A stretch of DNA of 64,000 nt from Photobacterium aphoticum (GCF_001029435.1 NZ_LDOV01000017.1:1-64000); one strand, 5' to 3'. Shown: positions 18,675 through 28,579, numbered from the stretch's first letter. Made by a program: numbers and translations. The notes: a model not told the origin generated them from the letters alone.

Positions 18675-19660
18675 TGACGACACCACAAGTCTCTATCCGC
18701 GAACTGTGCGTGGATTACATTACCGACGCGGGCGATGTCCGCGCGGTCAACAAGGTCAGCTTTGATATTGGCAAAGGTGAGATCTTTGGTCTGGCCGGTG
18801 AGTCCGGCTGTGGTAAATCCACCGTTGCCTTTTCTCTGATGCGTCTGCATAAGCCGCCTGCATTTATTACAGGTGGTGAGGTACTCTTCGATGGTCACGG
18901 TGATTTGCTGAAAAAAACCGATGCTGAAATGTCGGCATTCCGTTGGAGCGAAATGTCCATGGTGTTCCAAAGTGCCATGAACGCCTTGAACCCTGTTCTG
19001 ACACTGGAAGAGCAGTTCTGCGATGTGATCATGCGCCATACAGGCTTCACGCGCCAACAGGCTATTTCCCGTGCCCAAGGGTTATTGGAGATCGTCGATA
19101 TCCACCCAAGCCGCTTACGTGATTATCCGCACCAGTTCTCTGGCGGTATGCGTCAGCGTCTGGTGATCGCCATTGCACTAGCACTGAATCCGAAAATGAT
19201 CATCATGGATGAGCCGACCACCGCACTGGATGTAGTGGTACAGCGCGAGATCCTGCAAAAGATCTACGCACTGAAGCAAGAGTTCGGCTTCTCGATCCTG
19301 TTCATCACCCATGACTTGTCGTTGATGGTCGAGTTCTCTGATCGCATCGGCATCATGTACTCCGGTGAACTGGTTGAAGTCGCGCCATCCCGTGAAATCC
19401 TGACCACGCCTTACCACCCGTATACCGAAGGGTTAGGCCGCTCATTCCCACCGCTGACCGGACCGAAAACCCGCTTAGCAGGGATCCCTGGCAACCCGCT
19501 GAACCTGCTGGAAATCCCACAAGGATGCCGCTTTCAGGCCCGTTGTACCAAGACGCATGATGCCTGCTTCAAACAAGCGACACAGTTGTGCGAAATCGAA
19601 ACGGGCCGTTTCAGTAACTGTCACCTCTTCACCCAAACACAGCGAGCGGGGTCACGATGA
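18674..19660 (+). CDS. ABC transporter ATP-binding protein (DppD/OppD type)
   Basis: One of the two ATPases that drive import. The 328-aa protein has Walker A GESGCGKST (about 39-47), Q-loop (VFQS), signature FSGGMRQR (about 156-163), Walker B MIIMDEP, and the switch His in LFITHDLSL. The C-terminal oligopeptide extension holds the Cys-rich motif CRFQARC-x8-C (near 285-300), which carries an iron-sulfur cluster in related DppD proteins. Its stop overlaps the next start by four bases (ATGA). Confidence 0.94.
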   Translation: MTTPQVSIRELCVDYITDAGDVRAVNKVSFDIGKGEIFGLAGESGCGKSTVAFSLMRLHKPPAFITGGEVLFDGHGDLLKKTDAEMSAFRWSEMSMVFQSAMNALNPVLTLEEQFCDVIMRHTGFTRQQAISRAQGLLEIVDIHPSRLRDYPHQFSGGMRQRLVIAIALALNPKMIIMDEPTTALDVVVQREILQKIYALKQEFGFSILFITHDLSLMVEFSDRIGIMYSGELVEVAPSREILTTPYHPYTEGLGRSFPPLTGPKTRLAGIPGNPLNLLEIPQGCRFQARCTKTHDACFKQATQLCEIETGRFSNCHLFTQTQRAGSR

Positions 19661-20652
19661 GCAAACCTGTCGGTCAACCAATCATTGAAGGCAAAAACCT
19701 GATCAAAGATTTTGCCGTCAACAGCAATTCCCTGAAGAAATCGAAGATGCGCGCCATCAACGATGTCTCCTTCAAAATGTATAAAAGCCGTGGCTTAGCG
19801 GTCGTGGGTGAATCCGGATCCGGCAAATCCACCACTGCTAAGATGATCGCCAAAATGTACCCGCAAACCGCAGGGACCATTGAGTACTACGGGCGTGATA
19901 TTCAGACCATCACCAAAGGTGAGGATCTGATGCAGTACCGTCGTGGTGTACAAATGGTATGGCAGGATCCGTTTGGATCGTTAAACCCGACCCACACGAT
20001 CTTCCACCACATTGCGCGCCCTCTGCTGATCCACAACAAGGTCAGCAAAGGCAACCAAAAAGAGCTGGAAGAGACGGTCTACAGCCTGTTGGAACAAGTG
20101 GGATTGATCCCACCGAAAGCGACAGCGGAGAAATACCCGCACCAACTGTCCGGTGGTCAACGTCAGCGCGTTAACCTTGCCCGCAATATCGCCGTCGGGG
20201 CGGAAGTGGTCCTGGCAGATGAGCCGACCTCTATGCTGGATGTGTCCATTCGTGCCGGTGTACTGAACCTGATGGAAGAGATGAAATTCGAGCGCGAAAT
20301 GGCGCTGCTTTACATCACCCACGACATCGCCACTGCCCGTTACATCGCTGAAGATCTGGCCGTGATGTACGTCGGTCACATGGTGGAATGGGGCGATACC
20401 GAAGCCATCATTCATGATCCACAGCACCCGTATACCCAGCTGTTGATTTCAGCGGTACCGGATCCGGCCAAGTCCATTCACACCCAATTGGAAGGCCACA
20501 AAGGGGAAATCCCACTGTGGACGCCAGAGAGTCTGGGTTGTCCGTTTGCGGGACGTTGTAAACACACCACGGATCGTTGCCGTCAGCAGTTACCGAATGT
20601 GACCCAGTTATCTGAGAACCATTTTGTCCGTTGTTATTTGTACGAGCAGTAA
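19657..20652 (+). CDS. ABC transporter ATP-binding protein (DppF/OppF type)
   Basis: Second ATPase of the importer. The 331-aa protein has Walker A GESGSGKST (about 52-60), Q-loop VWQDP, signature LSGGQRQR (about 165), Walker B VVLADEPTS and switch His in LLYITHDIA. The C-terminal Cys motif CPFAGRC-x6-C matches the DppF/OppF group. A 109-base gap with a small inverted repeat separates it from the aminopeptidase gene, which therefore is probably read through from the same promoter. Confidence 0.94.
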   Translation: MSKPVGQPIIEGKNLIKDFAVNSNSLKKSKMRAINDVSFKMYKSRGLAVVGESGSGKSTTAKMIAKMYPQTAGTIEYYGRDIQTITKGEDLMQYRRGVQMVWQDPFGSLNPTHTIFHHIARPLLIHNKVSKGNQKELEETVYSLLEQVGLIPPKATAEKYPHQLSGGQRQRVNLARNIAVGAEVVLADEPTSMLDVSIRAGVLNLMEEMKFEREMALLYITHDIATARYIAEDLAVMYVGHMVEWGDTEAIIHDPQHPYTQLLISAVPDPAKSIHTQLEGHKGEIPLWTPESLGCPFAGRCKHTTDRCRQQLPNVTQLSENHFVRCYLYEQ

Positions 20653-20761
20653 CGTGTGCCGTTTCAGCCGCACACGCACGGCATCCGTAATAGCGGCTGC
20701 AAAACGGCAGCTGCAACAAATAAATATGTAAGCAATACGAAATAAGAGAAAAGGAACGCTC

Positions 20762-22153
20762 ATGCACTCCATGCAACAGTTCGATTTTGTCCGTGGCGAT
20801 GACACCATTTACACCGCCACAAAAACGATTTTTCTGACCCAAGGCACAAACGACAAGATCGATATTGATCGTGACAGTCTGGATTTTGATGGCGAGATCA
20901 GCCCACGCACCTACACCGTGGCAGATATTCAAGACATCGGCTTTTTGATCGCCAAGACCTTCAAAACCGCCTCGACGCTGAGCGTAATGATCGACGAACA
21001 CACCGCTGCCCTGTTTGAACGTGATGTTTGGGTGAAGTGGCTCGCCTTTGGTTTGGCACTGTCGACTTACCGCTATCAGCACACCACCAGCGCGCAGCTA
21101 CTGCCAGAAATTGCGCCTTTCCGTTTAGCGACAGCCTGCAAAACGCTAATCACCGCATTTGATGCAGGACAAACGCTGGCCTATAGCCAATTGATTTCTC
21201 GCGAGCTGATGAACAAGCCGGGCAATGTGTTGTATCCCGCCTCATTTGTAGACGCCGTAGAAGGCTTGGCAATGCACGACGTTGCCCTCTCCTACTTAGG
21301 CGATGATGAAATGCTGGCACAAGGTTTTGGCGGCCTGATGGGCATTGCCCAAGGCAGTGACCGTGAAGCCCGCTTACTGTGCTTGGATTACCACCCAGCA
21401 AACGCCACCACCACCATCGCATTAGTGGGTAAAGGGGTGACCTTTGACTCCGGCGGTATCAGCATTAAGCAACCACGTTACATGAGCACCATGAAGGTGG
21501 ACATGGGTGGTGCAGCAGCGGTCGTCGGCGCCCTGCATGCCGTTGCCAACCTGAAATTACCTGTCCGTGTTATTGGCCTGTGTGGCTTGGTGGAAAACAT
21601 GCCTTCCGGCAAGGCGGTGAAACCGGGTGACGTGGTCACCATGTTGTCAAAAACCAACGTGGAAATCATCACCACGGATGCAGAAGGCCGCATGGTTTTG
21701 GCTGACGTCCTGCACTACGCCCAACAAACTTACCAGCCGGATTACCTGATTGATATCGCCACCCTGACGGGCAGTACTGGCATTGCGCTGGGTAAGGCCT
21801 ATGCGTCATTGATGGGTAACAACGATGCCTTCATGCAACTGGCACAACAGGCAGGTAATCAGTGCGCAGAAGCCTTATGGCCGATGCCATCTAACCATGC
21901 CCTGTTCCAATCGGCACTAAAGAGTGATTTTGCCGATTTACGCCACGGCAGCGAAGAGCCTGATGGCAGCCCATGCGTGGCGGCAACCTTCTTGCAGCAC
22001 TTTGTCGCCCCTGAACAAAAGTGGATCCACATTGATTCTGCGTCGATGTCGTTGGGCATGACGCACCGTCATATTCACCCACAAGCGGCCAGTGGATTTG
22101 GTGCCCTGCTACTGACGCACATCTGTCAGCAGTTAGCACAGCGCGGCGAGTAA
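20762..22153 (+). CDS. M17 leucyl-aminopeptidase-family protein
   Basis: Cytoplasmic dinuclear-metal aminopeptidase that would trim N-terminal residues from imported peptides. The 463-aa protein has the catalytic core near its C-terminal half: metal and catalytic residues in VGKGVTFDSGG (Lys224, Asp229), KVDMGGAA (Asp247) and TTDAEGRM (Asp306, Glu308, Arg310). The family signature is normally NTDAEGRL, so Asn is replaced by Thr and Leu by Met. The N-terminal half is divergent from PepA, which suggests a specialised subfamily. AAGGAACG lies ahead of the ATG at 20762. Its place after a peptide-type importer and before an asparaginase-family hydrolase points to peptide or glycopeptide breakdown. 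Confidence 0.9.
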   Translation: MHSMQQFDFVRGDDTIYTATKTIFLTQGTNDKIDIDRDSLDFDGEISPRTYTVADIQDIGFLIAKTFKTASTLSVMIDEHTAALFERDVWVKWLAFGLALSTYRYQHTTSAQLLPEIAPFRLATACKTLITAFDAGQTLAYSQLISRELMNKPGNVLYPASFVDAVEGLAMHDVALSYLGDDEMLAQGFGGLMGIAQGSDREARLLCLDYHPANATTTIALVGKGVTFDSGGISIKQPRYMSTMKVDMGGAAAVVGALHAVANLKLPVRVIGLCGLVENMPSGKAVKPGDVVTMLSKTNVEIITTDAEGRMVLADVLHYAQQTYQPDYLIDIATLTGSTGIALGKAYASLMGNNDAFMQLAQQAGNQCAEALWPMPSNHALFQSALKSDFADLRHGSEEPDGSPCVAATFLQHFVAPEQKWIHIDSASMSLGMTHRHIHPQAASGFGALLLTHICQQLAQRGE

Positions 22154-22191
22154 TGACTGACAGTAAACACAAACCGTAATCACAAACAATG

Positions 22192-22227
22192 TAAGTGCTT
22201 GGAGAGCCAAGCACTTATGAGATTTTT
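22192..22227 (+). terminator. hairpin between the aminopeptidase and glycosylasparaginase genes
   Basis: An 11-bp perfect stem (22192-22202 with 22207-22217) and a 4-base loop, followed by a moderately T-rich stretch. It may act as a partial terminator or as a 3' mRNA end. Confidence 0.5.
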
Positions 22228-22228
22228 A

Positions 22229-22240
22229 CAAAACGTTTTG
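22229..22240. promoter_or_regulatory. palindromic operator-like site before the glycosylasparaginase gene
   Basis: CAAAACGTTTTG is a perfect 12-base palindrome with a central CG step, the form preferred by LacI/PurR-family repressors. It lies about 30 bases before the likely start codon, just after a hairpin, so the last gene may have its own regulated promoter. Inference. Confidence 0.3.
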
Positions 22241-22270
22241 CAATAAAACATGAATAACAAGGTAAATACG

Positions 22271-23197
22271 ATGATCCTGCTTGCTAACTCTGAAGCTTAC
22301 CCGGGTATTGAAGAATCAGCACGTCGCCTACAGGCGGGTGAAAACGGCCTGCGCGCCCTGATTGAAGGCATTAAATTGGTAGAGCTTGATCCGCGTGTCC
22401 GCACAGTGGGTTACGGCGGTTGGCCAAATGTACTGGGTGAAATGGAACTGGATGCCTCTGTGATGGACGGCGATACCCTGCGTACCGGTGCCGTCGGTGC
22501 ACTGAAAGGCTACATGCACCCGGTTGAAGTGGCGTATGACGTCATGAAGAAACTGAACCATGAAATCTTAGTGGGTGAAGGCGCGGCAATTTTCGCCAAT
22601 GAAATGGGCGCCGTGGCGGGTGATAACCTGATTGAAGACTCCAAAACCGTGTGGTGGGACAAACTGGCTGAGGCCATGACGCCGGAGCAACAAGCGGCTT
22701 TCCCGAACGTGCCGCTGGCACCACTGTCTAACAACGCCACCGATCCTGAGCGCGTGCGTGATACAACGGTTTTCTTGTCTTCTGACAGCCAAGAGAGCAT
22801 CAGTGCTGCAACCTCCACGTCAGGTTGGGCATGGAAATACCCAGGCCGTTTAGGTGACAGCCCAATCATCGGCGCGGGCTCTTACGCTGACAGCCGTTAC
22901 GGTGCGTGTGCGTGTACGCATACTGGCGAGATGAGCATTCGCTGTTCAACAGCACACGCTGTGGTGCTGTACATGAAGATGGGGATGTCGCTGGATGAGG
23001 CGGTATATGAAGCAATCAACGATCTGCAATACCTGAAAGACGGCTACACCGAAGGGGTGACCATTCACGCGATTGACAACAAGGGCAATCACAAAGTCGT
23101 GAGCCTCAACTGTCCGGGTAACATCACGTACTGGTTCTGGGAATCAGGCATGGACAAGCCAGAAGAACGTCAAGCCGAAGTGATCATGACCAAGTAA
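22271..23197 (+). CDS. N4-(beta-N-acetylglucosaminyl)-L-asparaginase / isoaspartyl peptidase family
   Basis: Ntn-hydrolase of the glycosylasparaginase/isoaspartyl-peptidase family. Members cleave the GlcNAc-Asn bond of N-glycan remnants, or beta-aspartyl peptides, after self-cleavage of the precursor. The autoprocessing Thr is present in RVRDT-TVFLS (Thr165 from the chosen start), followed by the family's ATSTSG, GRLGDSPIIGAGSYAD and THTGE segments. No signal peptide is seen, so it should act in the cytoplasm on imported substrates. I chose ATG 22271 because AAGG lies 8 bases upstream; the ATG at 22250 would add seven residues. Whether the substrate is a glycoasparagine or an isoaspartyl dipeptide cannot be decided from sequence. 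Confidence 0.88.
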   Translation: MILLANSEAYPGIEESARRLQAGENGLRALIEGIKLVELDPRVRTVGYGGWPNVLGEMELDASVMDGDTLRTGAVGALKGYMHPVEVAYDVMKKLNHEILVGEGAAIFANEMGAVAGDNLIEDSKTVWWDKLAEAMTPEQQAAFPNVPLAPLSNNATDPERVRDTTVFLSSDSQESISAATSTSGWAWKYPGRLGDSPIIGAGSYADSRYGACACTHTGEMSIRCSTAHAVVLYMKMGMSLDEAVYEAINDLQYLKDGYTEGVTIHAIDNKGNHKVVSLNCPGNITYWFWESGMDKPEERQAEVIMTK

Positions 23198-23228
23198 GGG
23201 AATCCCCCTTTTTGGCTATCACAAAAAC

Positions 23229-23256
23229 AAAAGGGGCGAATGATTCGCCCCTTTTT
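23229..23256. terminator. bidirectional terminator between the glycosylasparaginase gene and bioD
   Basis: An 11-bp stem (AAAGGGGCGAA / TTCGCCCCTTT) flanked by A and T runs, between two convergent operons. Confidence 0.85.
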
Positions 23257-23338
23257 GATGTTCTTATTCAAGCGCTTTTACCAGAACTTATCCAAGAATT
23301 TGTAAACGTTCAGGTAAGGCTCTTGCTCTGTCGGCCCG

Positions 23339-24022
23339 TTACAACAAACCCAGCGGGGACAAATCAATAAACTGGCCAAGATCGCGCTTTTTGATCCCCG
23401 GCATGTAAGGAATTTCGCCCAGTTTTTGGCCCGGCAGGTTATCTTCCAACATACGGATAATTTCCGCATAGTTTTCGGTACCTGGATTGACACGGTTTGC
23501 GACCCAACCCACCACTTCCAGCCCATCATGACCAATGGCTTCAGCAGTCAAAATCGCATGGCTCAAACAACCCAGCTTCACGCCCACCACCAAAATCACC
23601 GGCAGTTTTTCGCGCTTCACCCACGTGGACAGAAAATCGTTACGGGTCACAGGTACACGCCAACCGCCAGCACCTTCCACCAATACTGCTTCCGATTTGG
23701 CTTTCAAGTGCGCCAACCCTTGTGACAACACATCAAAGTCGATAACACGGTTTTCTTGCTCCGCCGCCAAATGTGGCGAAACAGGCGCTTCAAACGCGTA
23801 AGGGTTCACTTCGTCGTACGTCAGATCCACCGGTGCGGCATCCTGAATGTACAGAGCATCCGAATTGCGCATCCCTTCTGCTGTCATGGCGCTGCCAGAA
23901 GCAACTGGCTTATAACCCGCCATCTTGATATTCGCGCTGGCCGCTGCATGAAGAATGGCGCGAGAGGCAACCGTTTTACCCACTTCGGTATCGGTCCCTG
24001 TGACAAAGAAAGCGTTAGTCAT
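23339..24022 (-). CDS. bioD: dethiobiotin synthetase
   Basis: ATP-dependent carboxylation of 7,8-diaminopelargonate to dethiobiotin. The 227-aa protein has the P-loop GTDTEVGKT at residues 9-17, the substrate Lys in GYKPVASG (about 37-44) and the [10 protein letters not shown] segment near 116. It is last in the bioBFCD operon. Its ATG overlaps the bioC stop by eight bases, with GGAG at proper distance inside bioC. Confidence 0.96.
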   Translation of the reverse strand: MTNAFFVTGTDTEVGKTVASRAILHAAASANIKMAGYKPVASGSAMTAEGMRNSDALYIQDAAPVDLTYDEVNPYAFEAPVSPHLAAEQENRVIDFDVLSQGLAHLKAKSEAVLVEGAGGWRVPVTRNDFLSTWVKREKLPVILVVGVKLGCLSHAILTAEAIGHDGLEVVGWVANRVNPGTENYAEIIRMLEDNLPGQKLGEIPYMPGIKKRDLGQFIDLSPLGLL

Positions 24023-24887
24023 TAATAATTACTCCAAAACAGACTTGGTAAGTGGCTGGCAGTTGATGGTTCTCGTTACGATACGCCTCATAAGCGTTTT
24101 CCAAAGCCAATAGTGTTTTTCTACCGGCCAAGCCTGCTTTACGCCCCTGGTGCAGATGTGTCGCTCCTATGCCTTTCAGATCTTTCATGAGTTCAACTGC
24201 CGCGTTGTAATACATGGTGATCGGCAGAAATTCTAGGTGACTGGTTTGGCACCCCGCTTGCGCCAGCGCAAGTTTTATGGTCTTTTGCGAAAGAAAATCG
24301 TTCACATGTTGATATTGATCAACCTGCTGCCAGGCCTGTACCAATTCCTGCAGAGATCCTTCTGCCAGCGTACTGAACACAATACGCCCCCCAGGTTTCA
24401 CCACTCGACGCAGTTCACGCAAGGGTACCGATAAGTCATCACACCACTGTAAAGCCAAGCTGCTAAATGCCACATCAAACTGATCATCAGCCAACGGCAA
24501 GTGCTCCACATCCGCTAAAAGGTACGACACGCGATCACCACACCGCTGCGCAGCCTGTTCAAGCATCGGGGCAGATAAATCCGCCGCACACACCTCAAAT
24601 CCGCGCTCAGCCAGTTGTGCACTGAAATACCCCGTCCCGCAACCTACATCGAGCACCTTACTCCCTGCCGCGTGTAACGGTGGCAAGTAACTGAGTAAGT
24701 GATGGCCGACCTGACGCTGAAACGCAGCCGCTTGATCGTATTTTTTGGCCGCTTTACCGAAAGCGTCCGCAATGGCTTGTTTGTCTGCCCCTGCTCTGTT
24801 TGCCGCGCTTTCTGCAACATCCAATACCGCTATACTGGCATTCGGTAACGCAGTCGCGTGCGGTGCCATCATCCTGTTGTCATTCAC
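24015..24887 (-). CDS. bioC: malonyl-ACP O-methyltransferase
   Basis: Methylates malonyl-ACP so that fatty acid synthesis can make the pimeloyl chain. The SAM-binding motif [13 protein letters not shown] is clear, about 85 residues in, after the typical [15 protein letters not shown] segment. The start is uncertain: GTG 24887 has GAGG about nine bases upstream and overlaps the bioF stop; ATG 24902 and ATG 24872 are alternatives. The N-terminus is longer than usual for BioC by about 25 residues. No bioH is seen in the window; pimeloyl-ACP demethylation must be supplied elsewhere. Confidence 0.93.
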   Translation of the reverse strand: MNDNRMMAPHATALPNASIAVLDVAESAANRAGADKQAIADAFGKAAKKYDQAAAFQRQVGHHLLSYLPPLHAAGSKVLDVGCGTGYFSAQLAERGFEVCAADLSAPMLEQAAQRCGDRVSYLLADVEHLPLADDQFDVAFSSLALQWCDDLSVPLRELRRVVKPGGRIVFSTLAEGSLQELVQAWQQVDQYQHVNDFLSQKTIKLALAQAGCQTSHLEFLPITMYYNAAVELMKDLKGIGATHLHQGRKAGLAGRKTLLALENAYEAYRNENHQLPATYQVCFGVIIND

Positions 24888-26058
24888 GATAAAATACCTC
24901 ATTGATCGCGACGGCTAACTGCTTCACATCGTCAGGTTGATGCGCGGCCGTCAGGGTGATCCGCAAACGTGCGGTATGTTGGGGCACTGTCGGTGGCCGA
25001 ATGGCACTGACCCAAAAGCCCTGCTCACGGAGCGCATCGGCATAAGACAGGGCGCGCTGGCTCTCTCCCAACACTAACGGTTTAATTGGCGTGGTGGTGT
25101 CGACCAGTGGAATGGCGGGATCCAAGGTGTCCTTTAACAATCCTCCCAGATCACGCAAAACTTCGCGGCGCCACTCCTCTTGCTGAATGAGTCGACAAGC
25201 ACGGGACAACGCATACGCCTGCGCCGGGGGCATGGCTGTGGAATAAATATAATGACGGGCAAATTGGATTAAGTATTCCGCAATGGCGTGATCACACAGT
25301 ATCGCCGCACCTTGCAACCCAAAGGCTTTACCAAAGGTCACGATCAGAATATCCGGCTTGATGCCTGCCGCCGCACAACTGCCCCGTCCTTGTTCACCCA
25401 GTACACCACAGCCATGGGCATCATCGACGGCCAACAGGGCTTGCGGCATGGCAACACGGTGTAATTCCGCTAACGGGGCAACATCCCCATCCATACTGAA
25501 CACCCCCTCTGTCACCACCAAGGTATTGGGTTTCGCATCCGAGTCACTGTCCATTCGGCGGGAGGCTTGGGCCAGTAAACGGGCTAATGCTGTGGGATTA
25601 TTGTGTGCGAAACGACGCATGGTCGCCTCGCTGAGCATACCCGCTTCCATCAAGGATGCATGATTCAGTTTGTCTTGCAGCAGTACATCGCCTTTTTCCA
25701 GCAACGTAAACAGCAAAGCCTGATTGGCACTGAAACCACTGTTGAACAATAAAGCCCGATCAAACCCTAACCAATCGGCCAACTGGGCTTCCAACTCCAA
25801 ATGCGGGGCATGATACCCCGTCACCAGTGGTGAGGCTCCACTGCCCGCCCCATAGCGGCTGAGGCCTTCCTGCCAGGCCGTGATCAACGCCGGCGATTGC
25901 GCCAATCCCAGATAATCATTACTGGAAAAGTTCACATAAGGCTGCTGGCGTGCCACGCGTCCGTTATCCAGACGCGACAACGGTGAACGCTGGCGATACA
26001 AACCTTGCTCGGTGCGTGCCGCTAACGCATGGTGAATACGGGTGTTAAAGGGACGCAT
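24880..26058 (-). CDS. bioF: 8-amino-7-oxononanoate synthase
   Basis: PLP enzyme that condenses pimeloyl-ACP with alanine. The 392-aa protein has the glycine-rich [11 protein letters not shown] start region, [10 protein letters not shown] (Asp/His pair binding PLP) and the Schiff-base Lys in [12 protein letters not shown]. The start at 26058 (or the adjacent ATG 26061) gives the family N-terminus MRPFNTRI; a longer frame from 26139 would run through the bioB 3' end. It overlaps bioB by 14 bases. Confidence 0.95.
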   Translation of the reverse strand: MRPFNTRIHHALAARTEQGLYRQRSPLSRLDNGRVARQQPYVNFSSNDYLGLAQSPALITAWQEGLSRYGAGSGASPLVTGYHAPHLELEAQLADWLGFDRALLFNSGFSANQALLFTLLEKGDVLLQDKLNHASLMEAGMLSEATMRRFAHNNPTALARLLAQASRRMDSDSDAKPNTLVVTEGVFSMDGDVAPLAELHRVAMPQALLAVDDAHGCGVLGEQGRGSCAAAGIKPDILIVTFGKAFGLQGAAILCDHAIAEYLIQFARHYIYSTAMPPAQAYALSRACRLIQQEEWRREVLRDLGGLLKDTLDPAIPLVDTTTPIKPLVLGESQRALSYADALREQGFWVSAIRPPTVPQHTARLRITLTAAHQPDDVKQLAVAINEVFYRE

Positions 26059-27097
26059 CATAGAACAGATCGTCTTTGGTCGGACGCGCCGCAACACGTT
26101 GTGCCACCTGCCCCAACAATTCCTGCGCTTGCACTTCATCCGGCTTCGCCGCTTGCTCTTCGCGGTTAATCCCTAATTTGGCAAACAACTGCATGTCTTT
26201 GTCTTCACCCGGGTTGGGTGTGGTCAGCAGTTTACAGCCGTAAAACACCGAGTTCGCCCCTGCCATGAAGCACAAGGCCTGCATCTGCTCATTCATGTCT
26301 TCACGACCCGCCGACAAGCGCACTGCCGATTGCGGCATGATGATACGGGCCACTGCAATGATGCGAATAAAATCAAACGGGTCGACATCATCCACCGCTT
26401 CCAATGGCGTGCCCTTCACTTTCACCAGCATATTAATCGGCACACTTTCCGGATGGGTCGGCAGGTTCGCCAGCTCCACCAGCAGGCCAGCGCGGTCACG
26501 GGCACTTTCGCCCATGCCGATAATGCCACCTGAACAAATCTTCATGCCGGCATCACGCACATGACTCAGTGTGTCTAATCGATCTTGGTAGGTACGGGTC
26601 GTGATGATATTGCCGTAGAACTCCGGCGAGGTATCGAGGTTGTGGTTGTAGTAATCAAGGCCGGCGGCGGCCAGCTCGTTGGCTTGCTCGCCGGTGATCA
26701 TGCCCAGCGTCATGCACGTTTCCAGCCCCATTGATTTCACGCCTTTGACCATTTCAAGCAAATAAGGCATGTCACGTTCCTTCGGGTTTTTCCATGCAGC
26801 GCCCATACAAAAACGGGTCGCACCAGACGTCTTAGCTTTTTCAGCGGCATCCAATACACGCTCGACTTCCAGTAAACGCTCACGCTCTACATCAGTACGG
26901 TAATGGGCACTTTGCGGGCAATATTTGCAATCTTCCGGACAGGCACCGGTTTTAATCGACAGTAAGGTGCTCACTTGCACATGGTTCGGCTGGTGGTACT
27001 GGCGATGCACTTGCTGCGCCTGAAACACCAAATCCATGAACGGTTTTTCAAATAGGGCTTGTACTTCCTTGACGGTCCAGTCGTGACGAACTTCCAC
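26045..27097 (-). CDS. bioB: biotin synthase
   Basis: Radical-SAM enzyme inserting sulfur into dethiobiotin. The 350-aa protein has the 4Fe-4S motif C-x3-C-x2-C at Cys53, Cys57, Cys60 and the second-cluster region with YYNHNLDT and RLSAGRE. Translation starts at GTG 27097 behind GAGGATATT. First gene of bioBFCD, transcribed from the divergent bio promoter region. Confidence 0.97.
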   Translation of the reverse strand: MEVRHDWTVKEVQALFEKPFMDLVFQAQQVHRQYHQPNHVQVSTLLSIKTGACPEDCKYCPQSAHYRTDVERERLLEVERVLDAAEKAKTSGATRFCMGAAWKNPKERDMPYLLEMVKGVKSMGLETCMTLGMITGEQANELAAAGLDYYNHNLDTSPEFYGNIITTRTYQDRLDTLSHVRDAGMKICSGGIIGMGESARDRAGLLVELANLPTHPESVPINMLVKVKGTPLEAVDDVDPFDFIRIIAVARIIMPQSAVRLSAGREDMNEQMQALCFMAGANSVFYGCKLLTTPNPGEDKDMQLFAKLGINREEQAAKPDEVQAQELLGQVAQRVAARPTKDDLFYDASL

Positions 27098-27208
27098 GTG
27101 TAATATCCTCTTTATATTTTTTGTTGTCCTCGCTCACCGGTCAGGATGGGGAGGCGTTCTTCTCGCCATCCCAAACAAGCCAAAAGCGTAATATCTGATT
27201 TCAGTGAC

Positions 27209-27268
27209 TTGGCTAGTCTACTTTGAGTGAGTAAACTGTCAACCACCAACAAGGAGCGAGGTTTACAC
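27209..27268. promoter_or_regulatory. divergent bioA/bioB promoters with BirA-type operator
   Basis: Leftward, TTGACA (27237-27242, minus) and TAGACT (27215-27220, minus) with a 16-base spacer form a strong bioB promoter. Rightward, TTGGCT (27209-27214) and TAAACT (27232-27237) with a 17-base spacer form the bioA promoter. Over them lies an imperfect inverted repeat, CTGTCAACC (27236-27244), 15 bases, GGTTTACAC (27260-27268), which matches the proteobacterial BirA operator (TTGTAAACC, 14-16 bases, GGTTTACAA). The left half-site covers the bioB -35 box and the end of the bioA -10 box, so one bound BirA dimer would silence both. Confidence 0.7.
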
Positions 27269-27270
27269 TT

Positions 27271-28572
27271 GTGCAAAATTTAACCGAACCACTCAGTCAT
27301 AATAAAACCACTATCGATCTTGAATTTGACCAGCAGCATGTCTGGCATCCCTACACATCCACCTTGCACCCATTGCGTTGCTATCCCGTGACACAGGCCT
27401 CTGGCGTACATTTACAACTGGAAGACGGCCGACAACTGGTTGATGGCATGTCATCGTGGTGGTCTGCGATTCACGGTTATAACCACCCCACCTTGAATGA
27501 AGCGGCCAAAGCACAAATCGATAAAATGTCGCACGTGATGTTTGGTGGCATCACTCACCAGCCTGCAGTGGAGCTGTGTCGCAAATTGGTCAATATGACC
27601 CCCGACCCGCTACAGCATGTGTTTCTGGCGGATTCCGGCTCTGTGGCAGTGGAAGTAGCATTGAAAATGGCGCTGCAGTATTGGCACGCCAAAGGGGAAA
27701 AGCGCCCGAAGTTTTTGACCGTCAAGCATGGTTATCACGGCGATACGTTTGCCGCGATGTCGGTGACCGATCCGAACAACTCCATGCACAGTCTGTATAA
27801 GGGCTTTTTACCAGAGCACATTTTTGCCGAGTCACCACGTTGTGGTTTCTTTGATGAATGGGATGATGCCGATACCACCGACTTTGAGCAGAAATTGAAG
27901 GCGCACAGCCAAGACATTGCAGCGGTGATCATTGAGCCGATTGTGCAAGGGGCCGGTGGCATGCGTATTTACCATCCACAGTTCCTCAAACGCGTGCGTG
28001 AGCTGTGTGATCACCACGGTATTTTGCTGATTGCCGATGAAATTGCGACCGGCTTTGGACGGACGGGCAAATTATTTGCCTGTGAACACGCCAATATCAG
28101 CCCTGATATTATGTGTCTCGGAAAAGCACTGACTGGTGGATATATGACACTCTCTGCCACATTAGCGACGCGTCATGTCGCAAATACGGTATGTGGCGGT
28201 GATGCAGGATGCTTCATGCATGGCCCAACGTTTATGGGCAATCCTCTGGCCTGTGCAGTCGCCAATGCCAGCCTAGACATATTGCTGCAAAACCAATGGC
28301 AAGAGCAGGTGAAACGCATTGAAAATCAACTGGCTGACAGCTTACCCGCGCTGGAGAAACTCGACAAAGTGAAAGCGGTACGTTGGCTGGGCGCGATCGG
28401 TGTTGTAGAGCTGCATGAGCCGGTTCAGATGGAAAGTATTCAGCAGACATTTGTCGACAACGGTGTCTGGATTCGCCCTTTTGGCACACTTGTATACATA
28501 ATGCCGCCTTTTATCATTAATCAACAAGAACTTAGCCAACTCACTTCTGCCATCCACATTGCATTGCGTTAG
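27271..28572 (+). CDS. bioA: adenosylmethionine--8-amino-7-oxononanoate aminotransferase
   Basis: PLP class-III aminotransferase that uses SAM as amino donor to make 7,8-diaminopelargonate. The 433-aa protein shows the N-terminal FDQQHVWHPYTS motif, DGMSSWWSAIHGYNHP, the PLP Asp in LLIADEIATGFGRTG and the Schiff-base Lys in CLGKALTGGYM. Start is GTG 27271 after GAGG (27258-27261), only two bases past the BirA operator, so the mRNA leader must be very short. It is divergent from bioBFCD. Confidence 0.96.
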   Translation: MQNLTEPLSHNKTTIDLEFDQQHVWHPYTSTLHPLRCYPVTQASGVHLQLEDGRQLVDGMSSWWSAIHGYNHPTLNEAAKAQIDKMSHVMFGGITHQPAVELCRKLVNMTPDPLQHVFLADSGSVAVEVALKMALQYWHAKGEKRPKFLTVKHGYHGDTFAAMSVTDPNNSMHSLYKGFLPEHIFAESPRCGFFDEWDDADTTDFEQKLKAHSQDIAAVIIEPIVQGAGGMRIYHPQFLKRVRELCDHHGILLIADEIATGFGRTGKLFACEHANISPDIMCLGKALTGGYMTLSATLATRHVANTVCGGDAGCFMHGPTFMGNPLACAVANASLDILLQNQWQEQVKRIENQLADSLPALEKLDKVKAVRWLGAIGVVELHEPVQMESIQQTFVDNGVWIRPFGTLVYIMPPFIINQQELSQLTSAIHIALR

Positions 28573-28579
28573 TATCGAA

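Noticed and set aside
23278..23535. 85-aa minus-strand frame overlapping the end of bioD
   Set aside because: It is out of frame with bioD, overlaps its coding sequence and has an odd Trp-rich composition.
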